This document shows positions 6,508 through 13,703 of a stretch of 13,703 nt of DNA, piece after piece (the first letter of the stretch is position 1; every line of letters starts with the position of its first letter). This DNA comes from Lachnospiraceae bacterium UBA3814. Its GTDB lineage: Bacteria; Bacillota; Clostridia; Lachnospirales; Lachnospiraceae. The notes below the pieces were generated by a model. The model searched no databases. It was not told where the DNA came from and was given only the letters and a program-made list of their open reading frames with translations. Both the position numbers and the translations under genes were made by a program. Location: NCBI GenBank assembly GCA_002368575.1, contig DFEA01000034.1, forward strand, positions 33,597-47,299. The letters run 5' to 3'.

Positions 6508-9500
6508 ATGAAAATTAAGCAATTGGCTGCAGGTTTTCTAGCTGCGGCTGTGTTCTTGACCGGGATACCTGCGGTGCCTGCATACGCAGGAACTGATCGT
6601 AAGGTTACTTGGAATCAGTCTAATTGGGCTGGTAATATGTGGGGATATGATACCACTAATTGGGCTAAACCTGAGGTTACAACGAATGACGAAGGTGTAG
6701 TTGCCCCAGATTGGACTAAAGTTGGAGCAATAAAGAAAGCTAAGGGGATTACATCATTTGCTGGTAAGAACTTTTCGGGAGTGGACAGCCATATATTCCT
6801 AATAAAAGCAGAAGTTGATGGGAATATATCTGGTGATTCAAAATTTAAGGTCACAGGTGCAGATGAAATTGGGTGGACTGCGTTAAGTCAGGCATTGGAT
6901 CAACAAAATTCAAATGTTATCACCTTAGCTCTCCGTCTTGATGATTTGATGGCGAAAGAAAAGACAGCAAGGCAGTATAAGGTTGAGTTTGACTGGAAAG
7001 ATGGAGATGGTACGCCCGATGGCATAGCTGACGAAACCTATACTATAGACTGCTCAGATGCATTATTTGAGTTAGAAGATCAGGAAGAATTAACTAATGG
7101 TAACTGGGTTGTAAGTGCTAACAAAGAGTTGACAAATGGCCTTACAGTTGGCGAGAAAGCTACCCTTACCATAGCGGAAGAAAAGACTCTTACAATTCCT
7201 TCTGGCAAGAAGCTTATCGCAAACGGTTCCGTAACCAATAATGGAACAATTGCTTGCACTGGTGAGGTTGATGGTAAGGGTGAAATCAAGCTTAGTGAGA
7301 ATGGAAAATTTATCGTACCTAACTTAGCTGCTTTGAAGAGTGCCCTTACTGCAAAGGTCGGTAAGATAGAGATTACCGATAATATTACTCTTAATGAAGC
7401 CTTAGAAGTTCCAGCAAGCACAGCTATAACGATTGCAAATGATAAGAAACTGGAAACTGGCACATATACCTTAACTCTTGAAAATGGTGCATCCATCGAG
7501 CCGCAGGGACTCCTTGATGCTGAGAAAGGTACTATTACCGGAGCTGGTGTTGTTAAAGGAACTGAAAGCAATCCTACAGTTTCAATAGGCGTTGGAAAGA
7601 GCGTTAAGCTTCAGAACTTTACGGGAATAATTGCTCAGAGCGTAAAGGTGCGTGATTATGATAAGAAGGAAGATGTTGACGATACAAACAAGATTTCTGT
7701 GACTGTAGGTTCTGATGCAAAGACTTATACCCTTGGAGAGATCAGTCAGACAAATAATGCTGGAACAAGTATTAGTTTAACAGAAGGTCAAAAAATTTAC
7801 ATAGATACTTCAAAATATGATGGGTACAGTCAGACTGGAAAGAGCTCAGATGGCAAAATATTTGTTCTGTATGAGAGTAGTGCGACCAAAGCGTTTGCTA
7901 ATGCGACGGACGTGCTTAAAGACGAGGATGCGAAAGGTATTCTCGAAGCTGCTTCTAACAATGGTTTGAAGTTAAAAGATCTCAAGTATAGTGGCCTTGA
8001 TATTTTCAATGGGTGGACAGATACTCAAACAACTACACCGGCTAAGACCCTTGATGTTGATATGAGCGGTGCTAAAAATGGGGTTAAGCTATACACATCA
8101 AATTGGACATATGCTCCTGATGTAGTGGTTGGTGATCCTAAAGATGGTAAAATTCAGATTGCCACAAATACAAACGGAACATATTACTATGATATTTATG
8201 AGATTAAGAGTTCCGGCAGCTCAGGTTCATCTACGCAGACTTTGACTCCTGAGCAGGAGAGAGATAACCTTCTTCAGAGTTTCGACTATGTAAAAAAGAA
8301 TACAAGAGCAAGGGATATAAAGAAGAATACTATAGAGACTATCAATCTTCCTGCTTCGGTATCGACTTACAAGACGTGGGGTATTCAAGTATTTGTTGAG
8401 TCAAGTGAGGAAAGCTTTAAGGATAATAAAGTAGGTGTTGGTGTTAATCAGTCTGGAGCAACCGAAGGCGGTTCCGGCGAAGAAGGCGGCAATTCCGGTA
8501 GCGGCGGTGGAACTATTAACCCCGGTGATGGAACAAGCGGCGGTGGAGCAACACCTACTCCCACAGCTGAACCTACAGCAACCCCGACCGCAACTCCTAC
8601 AGCAGAGCCCACAGCAACCCCGACCGCAACTCCCACTCAGGAGCCCCTGCCTACACCCGCTCCCGATCCTGCAGCTGACGTAGATCCCAGCGCAAATCCG
8701 AGCGATGGTAAGGTAGCAGACGGCGAAGCTAAGGTTACCGAGGAAGGTGGAGTTAAGACCACAGAGCAGGCTAATACTGATGGATCAACAACAGTTACTG
8801 TAGAAGACAGCAATACCGGAACGACCACCGTGACGGTAACAGAGCCTGATAAGACTGTCACAACACAGACAACATCGACAAACGGCTCAACCGGCTATAA
8901 GACAGAGTCCGTAAGAACAGAGCAGGCAAACGGCGATTTCGTAGAGAAGACCAGAGAGACTTCACCTACTGGAGTAGTCACAGAGACAACGGCTTCCCAG
9001 ACAACTGAGACCGACGGCTCCAAGACAACCACCGAAGGCACAAAGGCCGCTGATGGTTCAGCTACAGAGAAAGAGACAAATACAAAGACAAACGGTGACT
9101 TCACTCAGAAGTACTTTGAGATGGATACCACCGGAAAGGTAACTCTTACAGAAGAGTCTTCCAAGACAACGGCAGCGGATAACTCGACTACCGAAACCAA
9201 GAAGACCCAAACAACAGCAGCAACGACAGAAGAGACAGTAGCAAAGGACGCAAGCGGAGCGGTTAAGACCGTTACCACGAAGACGACGGTAGGAAACGTT
9301 ACGGAGCAGGCAAGCTTCGAAGGAACCACAGGCAACAGCCTTGTTCTGTCAAGTATGTCCACATCAGGAACTACTCTCGTTATACCTGAGAAGGTTGACG
9401 GTATTACAGCAGGCGAGAGCTTCCCTGTGACAGCTATCGCGGACAGTGCATTCGAGAATGCTGCATTAAATTCTGTGACCCTGCCTGATTCGGTAGACAA

Positions 9501-9723
9501 GATCGGAAAGAAAGCTTTTGCAGGATGCGGCATAACGGAGCTTAAGGTTGAAGGTACCGTTACTAAGGGAATGTTTGCGAAGAACGCCCTTAAGGACAAC
9601 GGCACAGGAAAGAAGGGTAAAGGACTTACCATTACCGTAGATTCCAAGAAGGCTCAGAAAGCACTTAAGAAGCAGTTGAAGAAAGCCGGAGCAGCTAAGG
9701 CTACAGTTAAGATAGCTAAGTAA
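6508..9723 (+). CDS. Secreted modular surface protein: beta-solenoid, PT linker, Thr/Glu repeats, LRR_5
   Basis: This is an intact protein of 1071 residues. ATG at 6508 has AGGAG seven bases upstream. A signal peptide begins MKIKQLAAGFLAAAVFLTG and ends near AYA-G at about residue 27. An aromatic-rich stretch follows (residues 35-56). A Lys/Gly-rich beta-solenoid-like part spans about residues 205-360 (TIAEEKTLTIPSGKKLIANG), and a Ser/Gly linker lies near 565-580. A Gly-rich stretch precedes a PT/AEPTATPT linker at about 680-725. Thr/Glu-rich repeats of about 200 residues follow (TTEQANTDGSTT, TEQANGDFVEKT). Near 950-1035 is a BspA-type LRR_5 module (AIADSAFENAALNSVTLPDSV, KIGKKAFAGCGI). A Lys-rich basic tail closes the protein. 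No LPXTG or SLH motif is seen, so how it is held on the wall is unknown. The likely role is surface adhesion or carbohydrate/host contact. The 3' third is visibly richer in G and C than the first part, suggesting a mosaic gene. Confidence 0.88.
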   Translation: MKIKQLAAGFLAAAVFLTGIPAVPAYAGTDRKVTWNQSNWAGNMWGYDTTNWAKPEVTTNDEGVVAPDWTKVGAIKKAKGITSFAGKNFSGVDSHIFLIKAEVDGNISGDSKFKVTGADEIGWTALSQALDQQNSNVITLALRLDDLMAKEKTARQYKVEFDWKDGDGTPDGIADETYTIDCSDALFELEDQEELTNGNWVVSANKELTNGLTVGEKATLTIAEEKTLTIPSGKKLIANGSVTNNGTIACTGEVDGKGEIKLSENGKFIVPNLAALKSALTAKVGKIEITDNITLNEALEVPASTAITIANDKKLETGTYTLTLENGASIEPQGLLDAEKGTITGAGVVKGTESNPTVSIGVGKSVKLQNFTGIIAQSVKVRDYDKKEDVDDTNKISVTVGSDAKTYTLGEISQTNNAGTSISLTEGQKIYIDTSKYDGYSQTGKSSDGKIFVLYESSATKAFANATDVLKDEDAKGILEAASNNGLKLKDLKYSGLDIFNGWTDTQTTTPAKTLDVDMSGAKNGVKLYTSNWTYAPDVVVGDPKDGKIQIATNTNGTYYYDIYEIKSSGSSGSSTQTLTPEQERDNLLQSFDYVKKNTRARDIKKNTIETINLPASVSTYKTWGIQVFVESSEESFKDNKVGVGVNQSGATEGGSGEEGGNSGSGGGTINPGDGTSGGGATPTPTAEPTATPTATPTAEPTATPTATPTQEPLPTPAPDPAADVDPSANPSDGKVADGEAKVTEEGGVKTTEQANTDGSTTVTVEDSNTGTTTVTVTEPDKTVTTQTTSTNGSTGYKTESVRTEQANGDFVEKTRETSPTGVVTETTASQTTETDGSKTTTEGTKAADGSATEKETNTKTNGDFTQKYFEMDTTGKVTLTEESSKTTAADNSTTETKKTQTTAATTEETVAKDASGAVKTVTTKTTVGNVTEQASFEGTTGNSLVLSSMSTSGTTLVIPEKVDGITAGESFPVTAIADSAFENAALNSVTLPDSVDKIGKKAFAGCGITELKVEGTVTKGMFAKNALKDNGTGKKGKGLTITVDSKKAQKALKKQLKKAGAAKATVKIAK
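8557..8628 (+). repeat. 36-bp tandem direct repeat encoding the PT-rich linker
   Basis: Two adjacent 36-bp units (8557-8592 and 8593-8628) both encode T-P-T-A-E-P-T-A-T-P-T-A and differ only at a few third positions; a partial third unit starts after them. They form the flexible Pro/Thr linker of the surface protein and could vary in number by slippage. Confidence 0.8.
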
Positions 9724-9746
9724 TATAGCTTCCGTAAAGGAATAAG

Positions 9747-9787
9747 ACTCTCTCTGGTGGGTTTATAGCCCATCAGGGGGAGTTTTT
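9747..9787 (+). terminator. Strong intrinsic terminator of the secreted surface-protein gene
   Basis: The arms ACTCTCTCTGGTGGGTT and AGCCCATCAGGGGGAGT pair along all 17 positions (several as G-T) around a 3-base loop, directly followed by a TTTTT run. It starts 24 bases after the stop codon of the surface-protein gene. Confidence 0.9.
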
Positions 9788-9851
9788 GTGAATAAGGAGA
9801 GACTAAGCGAATCGGGAGCTGTGGGAATTGTGCTGATCAAAACAACAAAGG

Positions 9852-9949
9852 TTGCACAGGCTCACCTTTTATAGTACAATATGAATGCGATTTAGCCTCT
9901 GTTGAATACCCCATAGTGCAGTGCTGCTCTTTTCGGCAGGGGCGCTTTT
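9852..9949 (+). ncRNA. Possible short transcript: promoter plus hairpin in the gap (speculative)
   Basis: TTGCAC (9852-9857) and TACAAT (9875-9880) are 17 bases apart, a fair sigma-70 promoter. About 40 bases later AGTGCTGC and GCAG-GGG-CGCT form a bulged 8-bp hairpin (9920-9946) followed by TTTT. Together these could make an RNA of about 65 bases. There is no sequence match to a known RNA family that I recognise, and the hairpin overlaps the stop of the truncated toxin frame on the other strand. It may be chance. Confidence 0.2.
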
Positions 9950-10028
9950 AGGTGATAGATAGATATAGTATACAGATATTAAAGAACGAGAGTCTGATGA
10001 ATATATTTGTATCTGCCAGCAGGATCAT
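9948..10028 (-). pseudogene. Truncated PIN-domain (VapC-like) toxin
   Basis: The frame starts at ATG 10028-10026, overlapping the stop of the antitoxin-like gene as ATGA, and reads MILLADTNIFIRL, the characteristic first strand and first catalytic Asp (D6) of PIN-domain ribonucleases. It then diverges and stops at TAA 9950-9948 after only 26 codons; PIN toxins are usually about 130 residues. The remaining acidic residues of the active site are absent, and I find no continuation of a PIN domain in the downstream 230 bases. It is therefore a remnant with no expected nuclease activity. Confidence 0.65.
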
Positions 10029-10291
10029 ATCATACTTGCCTTTCGTAAATCCGCTATAGCTTGCTCATCTATCTCAATCCCTTCGGAAAGAGAAAAGAAT
10101 TGATTCATACGCTCATCGTGATTCTCGTCAGTAAATTCAGGAGCAAAATCCAGTCCACTATCCGCGATATCTGTGCGCATTGGCTTTTCCGGACTCTTTA
10201 ATTTTATCATAAAGTTAATGATAGGCTCTTCAGCTTCATTCGGCAATGTCTCAGCTATATCCATTATTCTCTGCACCGCTGCTGTGGTCAT
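10025..10291 (-). CDS. Antitoxin-like small protein, partner of a broken PIN toxin
   Basis: The protein has 88 residues from ATG at 10291. A GTG three codons earlier is also in frame. I prefer the ATG because AGGTGATCC, complementary to the distal part of the 16S rRNA anti-Shine-Dalgarno tail, lies just before it. The sequence is acidic: an N-terminal helical part (AAVQRIMDIAETLPNEAEEP), then a charged middle, then IEIDEQAIADLRKASMI, which resembles the toxin-facing tail of VapB-type or DUF2281-like antitoxins. I do not recognise an exact family. Its stop overlaps the ATG of a PIN-domain start, the usual antitoxin-toxin order and spacing. Because the toxin is cut short, the protein may be an orphan antitoxin, perhaps silencing a related toxin elsewhere or simply decaying. 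Confidence 0.65.
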   Translation of the reverse strand: MTTAAVQRIMDIAETLPNEAEEPIINFMIKLKSPEKPMRTDIADSGLDFAPEFTDENHDERMNQFFSLSEGIEIDEQAIADLRKASMI

Positions 10292-10350
10292 AAGGATCAC
10301 CTACCTTTCTGATCTTATGTTACCATAGATGGCAGGATTTGAGAATATAA

Positions 10351-10385
10351 AAATATCCCGGCCCACCGTTATGATGAGCCGGGAT
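10351..10385 (-). terminator. Minus-strand terminator between the right-hand surface gene and the antitoxin
   Basis: ATCCCGGC and GCCGGGAT form a perfect 8-bp stem with a 15-base loop. Read on the minus strand the hairpin is followed by ATTTTTATATT, a good T tract. It lies about 260 bases after the stop of the right-hand surface-protein gene and just before the antitoxin-like gene, so it separates the two transcription units. Confidence 0.75.
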
Positions 10386-10397
10386 GAGTTGCTTTTC

Positions 10398-10607
10398 TTA
10401 GGAGATTCCCCTGATCCTTATCCAGACGATCTTATATGACTCGACTGTGAGTGTTTTTAGATCATGGTCTGTGTGTCTGGTAGGAAGGTTTGTGGGGTCT
10501 TCTCCTGTCTCTGTTGTTTTCCTAGGACTTTCTAAGGTAGCCCCAGGAGCAAGTGAGAAATTTTCCCCGTCAAGAACGATGTTCTGACTTAATTTCTTTC
10601 TACTTAC
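10398..10607 (-). other. Start-less 69-codon open stretch after the right-hand surface gene
   Basis: The interval 10386-10646 holds no recognisable gene. One minus-strand frame is open for 69 codons, in the same phase as the upstream surface-protein gene but separated from it by two stops (10649-10647 and 10610-10608). It contains NIVLDGENFSLAPGATLES and ends WIRIRGIS. It has no start codon. It may be a decayed end of the surface protein or of another gene, or a chance open stretch in a long 3' leader to the terminator. Confidence 0.25.
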
Positions 10608-10646
10608 TCAACGAGTCGTATTTCCCAGACTTATAACATCTAACAA

Positions 10647-13600
10647 TCAAGACTGAGTTCCTAAATACGTCCAAGTCCCACTCGCATTAGTTATCGTTAC
10701 AGTCGTCCCAACTTTCGTTGTGGCCGAGGTAGGCCAATCCGTTGCCGTGGTTTCAATATCCGCAGTCCCCGGGTACTGAACAGTCAGAACAGCTTTACCG
10801 TTATCGAACAGGGCCGTATGTCCGCTTGTCGTAGAAACTGTGAAAACAATACCAGAAATGGCCGTTGCGTCAGACATCGTCACCTTCTTACTGTCGGCAA
10901 CCGTAATAGCTCCCGATGCGTTGGTAAACGTCGCACCTGTCAAATTAACATCCCCGTTAAGAGCTATTGTACCATTGTCGCTTATAAGACTAGCCTCCGT
11001 GAAGTCAGCATCAACAAGAGTCAAGTTGTGTCCGGTACCCATCGTCAAACTCTTACCTTTTGCCATAATAAGCTTTTTAGTGAAAGTCTCCGCACCATTT
11101 GACGTGAAATCTACTTCTGATACAACGGTAGCAGCTCCATCAACTGTCGTGCCCTGAGCAACTTGCTCAACACGCGCCTGCGAATCACAGTAAATTTTTC
11201 CTGTCAGAGAAATTTTGGTATTAGTCCCCGTACTTTTTGTAAGAGTACCATACTGGTAAAGATCTCCGGACCCTGCGAGATCAGTATCTGTAGCATCCGA
11301 ATCCGTAGCCAAAGTTATTGTACCGTAGTTAACAATGGATTTCCCAGCACCTATAGTAATGGTTTGATCTTTAGCAATGTTCACGGTCTGAGTTGAAGCT
11401 ATCTCATGATCGGCAGTTGTCGGAAACCCTGTAGTTACATTAATTGTAGTCGTGTCAGTCGACGCAAGTGCGGTCACAAATTCTTTTTCGTCCGCGACGT
11501 TTACAGAAGAACCTAACTTCAGATCCTGAGCTGTAAGCTTATCAGAACCAAGCTTAACGCCGAACCTATCGGTTCCAGTAATTCCAGTTGCAGCACGACC
11601 AAGTGCCTTCACTTCAAAGTCCTTCCCAAGAAGAGTAAGCTTGAAGCCATCGCCCTTATCCACGCCCGAGCTGCGTGTAATGGTAATCGTGAATACTCCA
11701 GCTCCAGCGTTTGTAAGATCCCATACAGCGGTTCCAGCTTCAGGGAATTCACCACCAGCATCGATCGCTGTAACAACAGCCTTCTTCTTTGTAACCGCGT
11801 CATACTTACCAACTTCAAGATCCTTATTAAACTGATCCTTGAGCACTACAGGAAGGTTCTCAAGAGTGATCGTATCAGGCGTAGTACCACATGTTGCTGT
11901 ACCAAGACCGGGATCAGCAGCCTTTGTTGAGCTATACTCAACACCTGTAGGAACCTGCATAAGGGTCATCTTCTGAGCATCGCCATCCTGCGTATCCTTC
12001 TCATCAGGTGAAGAACTCTTCTCAGCATATACATTCTTATCATCAGGAACAAGATAAGCAGTAAACGTATCACCTATATCACCATATTTGAATACGTTTG
12101 ATACAGTAGCAGTCCCATCACCGGGCTTAACCTCTACAACACCCCTATAGGTGGCAGCATTATCAGCGCTAAAGGGAATATTGCCCTGCTTTACAAGGTC
12201 TTGAGCACTTACAACGTATATCTTAGCAGGAGCTACAAGGCTATCAATCTCAAGGTTTGCCTGAGCAGGAACAGCAGAATCTTCTGAGATGGTCACCTTT
12301 TCGGCAATGGCGATGTTCTTAGCCTTGAAACCTGACTTAAGGGTAACGCTATCCTCACCGTAAACTCCAGGAGTGGTCGTTACAACCGCATAGTTGTATG
12401 CAGCCACAGTTGCCGGTTTATCTGTTGATGTAAACACACCCGCCTTAATAGTTCCACCATTAACAAGCTCTGTAGCATCTGTCTCTGATGCCTTACCATT
12501 TTGCATAATCTTGAATACATCAAATCCTGCATTAGGTGTTCCAGTTGTAGGGATACCAGTTGTAGGATCTCCCAAGAACTCAAGAAGGTTCCCTTCTGCA
12601 TCTGTTACATTAACAACAACGTTTGCGCCAGGAGCCACAGTAACAAGCTCAACCTTCTCAGGAGCAACTACATATGCCATATCTGAAGACTCTGTAACCT
12701 TGATATCCTTCTTAGCAACAGCAGTAATGTTGTCACTAATTGACTCATATGCCTGATCAAAGGCTACTTTATACTTCTTACCACGCTGAAGGTATTTATT
12801 TGCAGCAGTGGTAGGAGTTGTTGCGGCACTCGCCCTAAGCATGATTGTTGTCTCACCGTTCGGTGCATAGTAGATAAGACCGCTCTTAGGTGTATCAAGT
12901 CCTGCTGTCGCAAGGGCATTCTTTTCTGTCATCTGATCGAAGGCAGTTTTTTCAGAAAAGCTATTAGCCGTCAAGTTTGCGAACTTAAGCGCCATATTTG
13001 TATTTGTGTAGTTGGTAATAGCATCTTCATACACATAGAGATCACCGCTGTAGAATTTCTTGGTCGTTATCGTGATTACAGCGTTGGTATCCTTATTATC
13101 AAATACCATATTCGCAGCTGTCTTATAATCATCCGAATATACAGCGCTTGAAATCTCTATAGGCTGCTCTTCATAAACAAGCTCAATGGTGTTAGAAGTA
13201 AATGTCTCTCCGTTCTTGTTGGTTATAACTGCATAATATTTACCATCTTTCAATATCGTGCCGCCTGTGGCAAGGTCAAGCATTCCAGTGATACCAGAGC
13301 CATCTGCGCGTTCACTCTGAGCAACGGTATCATTATAATACCATGTGATCAGTTCGGGAACCCCTAAGCCTGATCCATAGCTAAGATGAAGAGTATTACC
13401 TACAATACCTGTCCCATCAGCTTGGGCGCCTTGAACAATCGATACTGTTACTGAAGCGGTATTGTTCTCAACAACAGCAGATGTTGTGGTAGCTGTATAG
13501 GTCTTGCCTTCAGCATCGGTAACCGTAAGCTTAATAAACTTGCCTACTTCATTAGCGCTTACCATGATGCTGTTGGTTGTTCCAAGAGCGCTACCTGTCT

Positions 13601-13703
13601 CAGCTGTCGCGGTCGCCAGAGCTTCCCACTTATAGGTCAAACCTACGCTATCAGCATTGCTAGGAACGAGGGTCGCATTAATAGTATCGCCAACCTTAGA
13701 AGA
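10647..13703 (-). CDS. Large Ig-like/S-layer-type surface protein (partial, 5' end off the right edge)
   Basis: The frame is open from the right edge to TGA at 10649-10647, 1018 residues with no N-terminus in the window; the TTG at 13640 is internal, not a start. The protein begins SSKVGDTINATLVPSNAD and continues LTYKWEA ... GKFIKLTVTDAEGKTY, an Ig-like domain matching the one at the head of the left surface frame. A second Ig-like domain follows at about residues 84-180 (GNTLHLSYG, ITWYYND, GKYYAVITN). Then comes a long Ala/Thr/Val/Asp-rich S-layer-like body. From about residue 755 to the end is a beta-solenoid-like region (QTVNIAKDQTITIGAGKSI, NLTGATFTNASGAITVADS). No SLH, LPXTG or membrane segment is visible; a signal peptide and wall-binding domain would be upstream, outside the window. 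It may be the expressed copy or a further silent cassette; the sequence cannot decide. Confidence 0.85.
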   Translation of the reverse strand, partial: SSKVGDTINATLVPSNADSVGLTYKWEALATATAETGSALGTTNSIMVSANEVGKFIKLTVTDAEGKTYTATTTSAVVENNTASVTVSIVQGAQADGTGIVGNTLHLSYGSGLGVPELITWYYNDTVAQSERADGSGITGMLDLATGGTILKDGKYYAVITNKNGETFTSNTIELVYEEQPIEISSAVYSDDYKTAANMVFDNKDTNAVITITTKKFYSGDLYVYEDAITNYTNTNMALKFANLTANSFSEKTAFDQMTEKNALATAGLDTPKSGLIYYAPNGETTIMLRASAATTPTTAANKYLQRGKKYKVAFDQAYESISDNITAVAKKDIKVTESSDMAYVVAPEKVELVTVAPGANVVVNVTDAEGNLLEFLGDPTTGIPTTGTPNAGFDVFKIMQNGKASETDATELVNGGTIKAGVFTSTDKPATVAAYNYAVVTTTPGVYGEDSVTLKSGFKAKNIAIAEKVTISEDSAVPAQANLEIDSLVAPAKIYVVSAQDLVKQGNIPFSADNAATYRGVVEVKPGDGTATVSNVFKYGDIGDTFTAYLVPDDKNVYAEKSSSPDEKDTQDGDAQKMTLMQVPTGVEYSSTKAADPGLGTATCGTTPDTITLENLPVVLKDQFNKDLEVGKYDAVTKKKAVVTAIDAGGEFPEAGTAVWDLTNAGAGVFTITITRSSGVDKGDGFKLTLLGKDFEVKALGRAATGITGTDRFGVKLGSDKLTAQDLKLGSSVNVADEKEFVTALASTDTTTINVTTGFPTTADHEIASTQTVNIAKDQTITIGAGKSIVNYGTITLATDSDATDTDLAGSGDLYQYGTLTKSTGTNTKISLTGKIYCDSQARVEQVAQGTTVDGAATVVSEVDFTSNGAETFTKKLIMAKGKSLTMGTGHNLTLVDADFTEASLISDNGTIALNGDVNLTGATFTNASGAITVADSKKVTMSDATAISGIVFTVSTTSGHTALFDNGKAVLTVQYPGTADIETTATDWPTSATTKVGTTVTITNASGTWTYLGTQS
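13679..13697 (-). repeat. Right copy of 19-bp inverted repeat (candidate recombination site)
   Basis: Read on the minus strand this is AAGGTTGGCGATACTATTA, identical to the left copy at 2443 and in the same codon phase (AAG GTT GGC GAT). Upstream of it the minus strand reads TCTTCT, unlike the left copy, so the identity starts abruptly at the repeat. Confidence 0.6.

Noticed and set aside
7141..7160. A third copy of the 19-bp repeat inside the secreted protein gene (GTTGGCGA...)
   Set aside because: Only about eight bases match; this is the codon choice for Val-Gly-Glu and the identity does not extend.
8448..8636. Minus-strand Val/Gly/Ala-repeat frame over the PT linker
   Set aside because: It is the antisense shadow of the Pro/Thr-rich repeat of the secreted protein, without a ribosome site.
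9105..9647. Minus-strand 180-codon frame in the 3' part of the secreted protein gene
   Set aside because: It is a shadow of the coding strand caused by biased ACC/GAC/AAG codons; no start signal or domain is seen.
9788..9874. 28-residue GTG frame after the terminator
   Set aside because: It starts inside the terminator tail with no ribosome site and shows no recognisable sequence.
2443..13697. Calling the segment a proven site-specific inversion
   Set aside because: No recombinase gene is visible, the repeat is short and coding, and only one orientation is seen; it is kept as a hypothesis only.

Overview
The window looks like a low-to-mid-GC Gram-positive chromosome of the class Clostridia, probably Lachnospiraceae. 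This is an inference from SbcDC sequence style, purine-rich AGGAG ribosome sites, a small DUF4314-like zinc-ribbon protein, and large threonine/alanine-rich surface proteins with Ig-like, PT-linker and BspA-type leucine-rich modules. No rRNA, tRNA, CRISPR array, transposase or recombinase gene was found.

Left edge (1-2345): a conserved housekeeping operon on the minus strand, sbcD then sbcC, with ATGA start/stop overlap. sbcC runs off the left edge. A perfect LexA-type palindrome lies upstream of sbcD. The stretch 2216-2409 is AT-rich and non-coding.

Centre and right (2410-13703): a surface-protein locus. A long plus-strand frame (2410-5808) encodes Ig-like and S-layer-type domains but has no credible start codon, ribosome site or signal peptide, and ends at a UUCG terminator. 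A second large surface protein on the minus strand (13703-10647) runs off the right edge. Both frames enter the same kind of Ig-like domain through an identical 19-bp sequence, AAGGTTGGCGATACTATTA, at 2443-2461 (plus) and 13697-13679 (minus), in the same codon phase. The two copies are therefore inverted repeats about 11.2 kb apart, and recombination between them would be in frame. The simplest reading is a silent-cassette or invertible S-layer/adhesin variation locus, with at least one 5' end (signal peptide, wall-anchoring domain, promoter) outside the window. This is a hypothesis: the donor and acceptor ends and the recombinase are not visible here.

Between these two frames lie: a small DUF4314-like zinc-ribbon gene (6019-6411) preceded by a 52-bp near-perfect palindrome that buries its ribosome site; an intact secreted surface protein (6508-9723) with signal peptide, beta-solenoid-like region, PT-rich linker, Thr/Glu-rich repeats, LRR_5 module and Lys-rich tail, closed by a strong terminator; and a minus-strand antitoxin-like gene (10291-10025) overlapping the start of a PIN-domain toxin that is cut to 26 codons (10028-9948).
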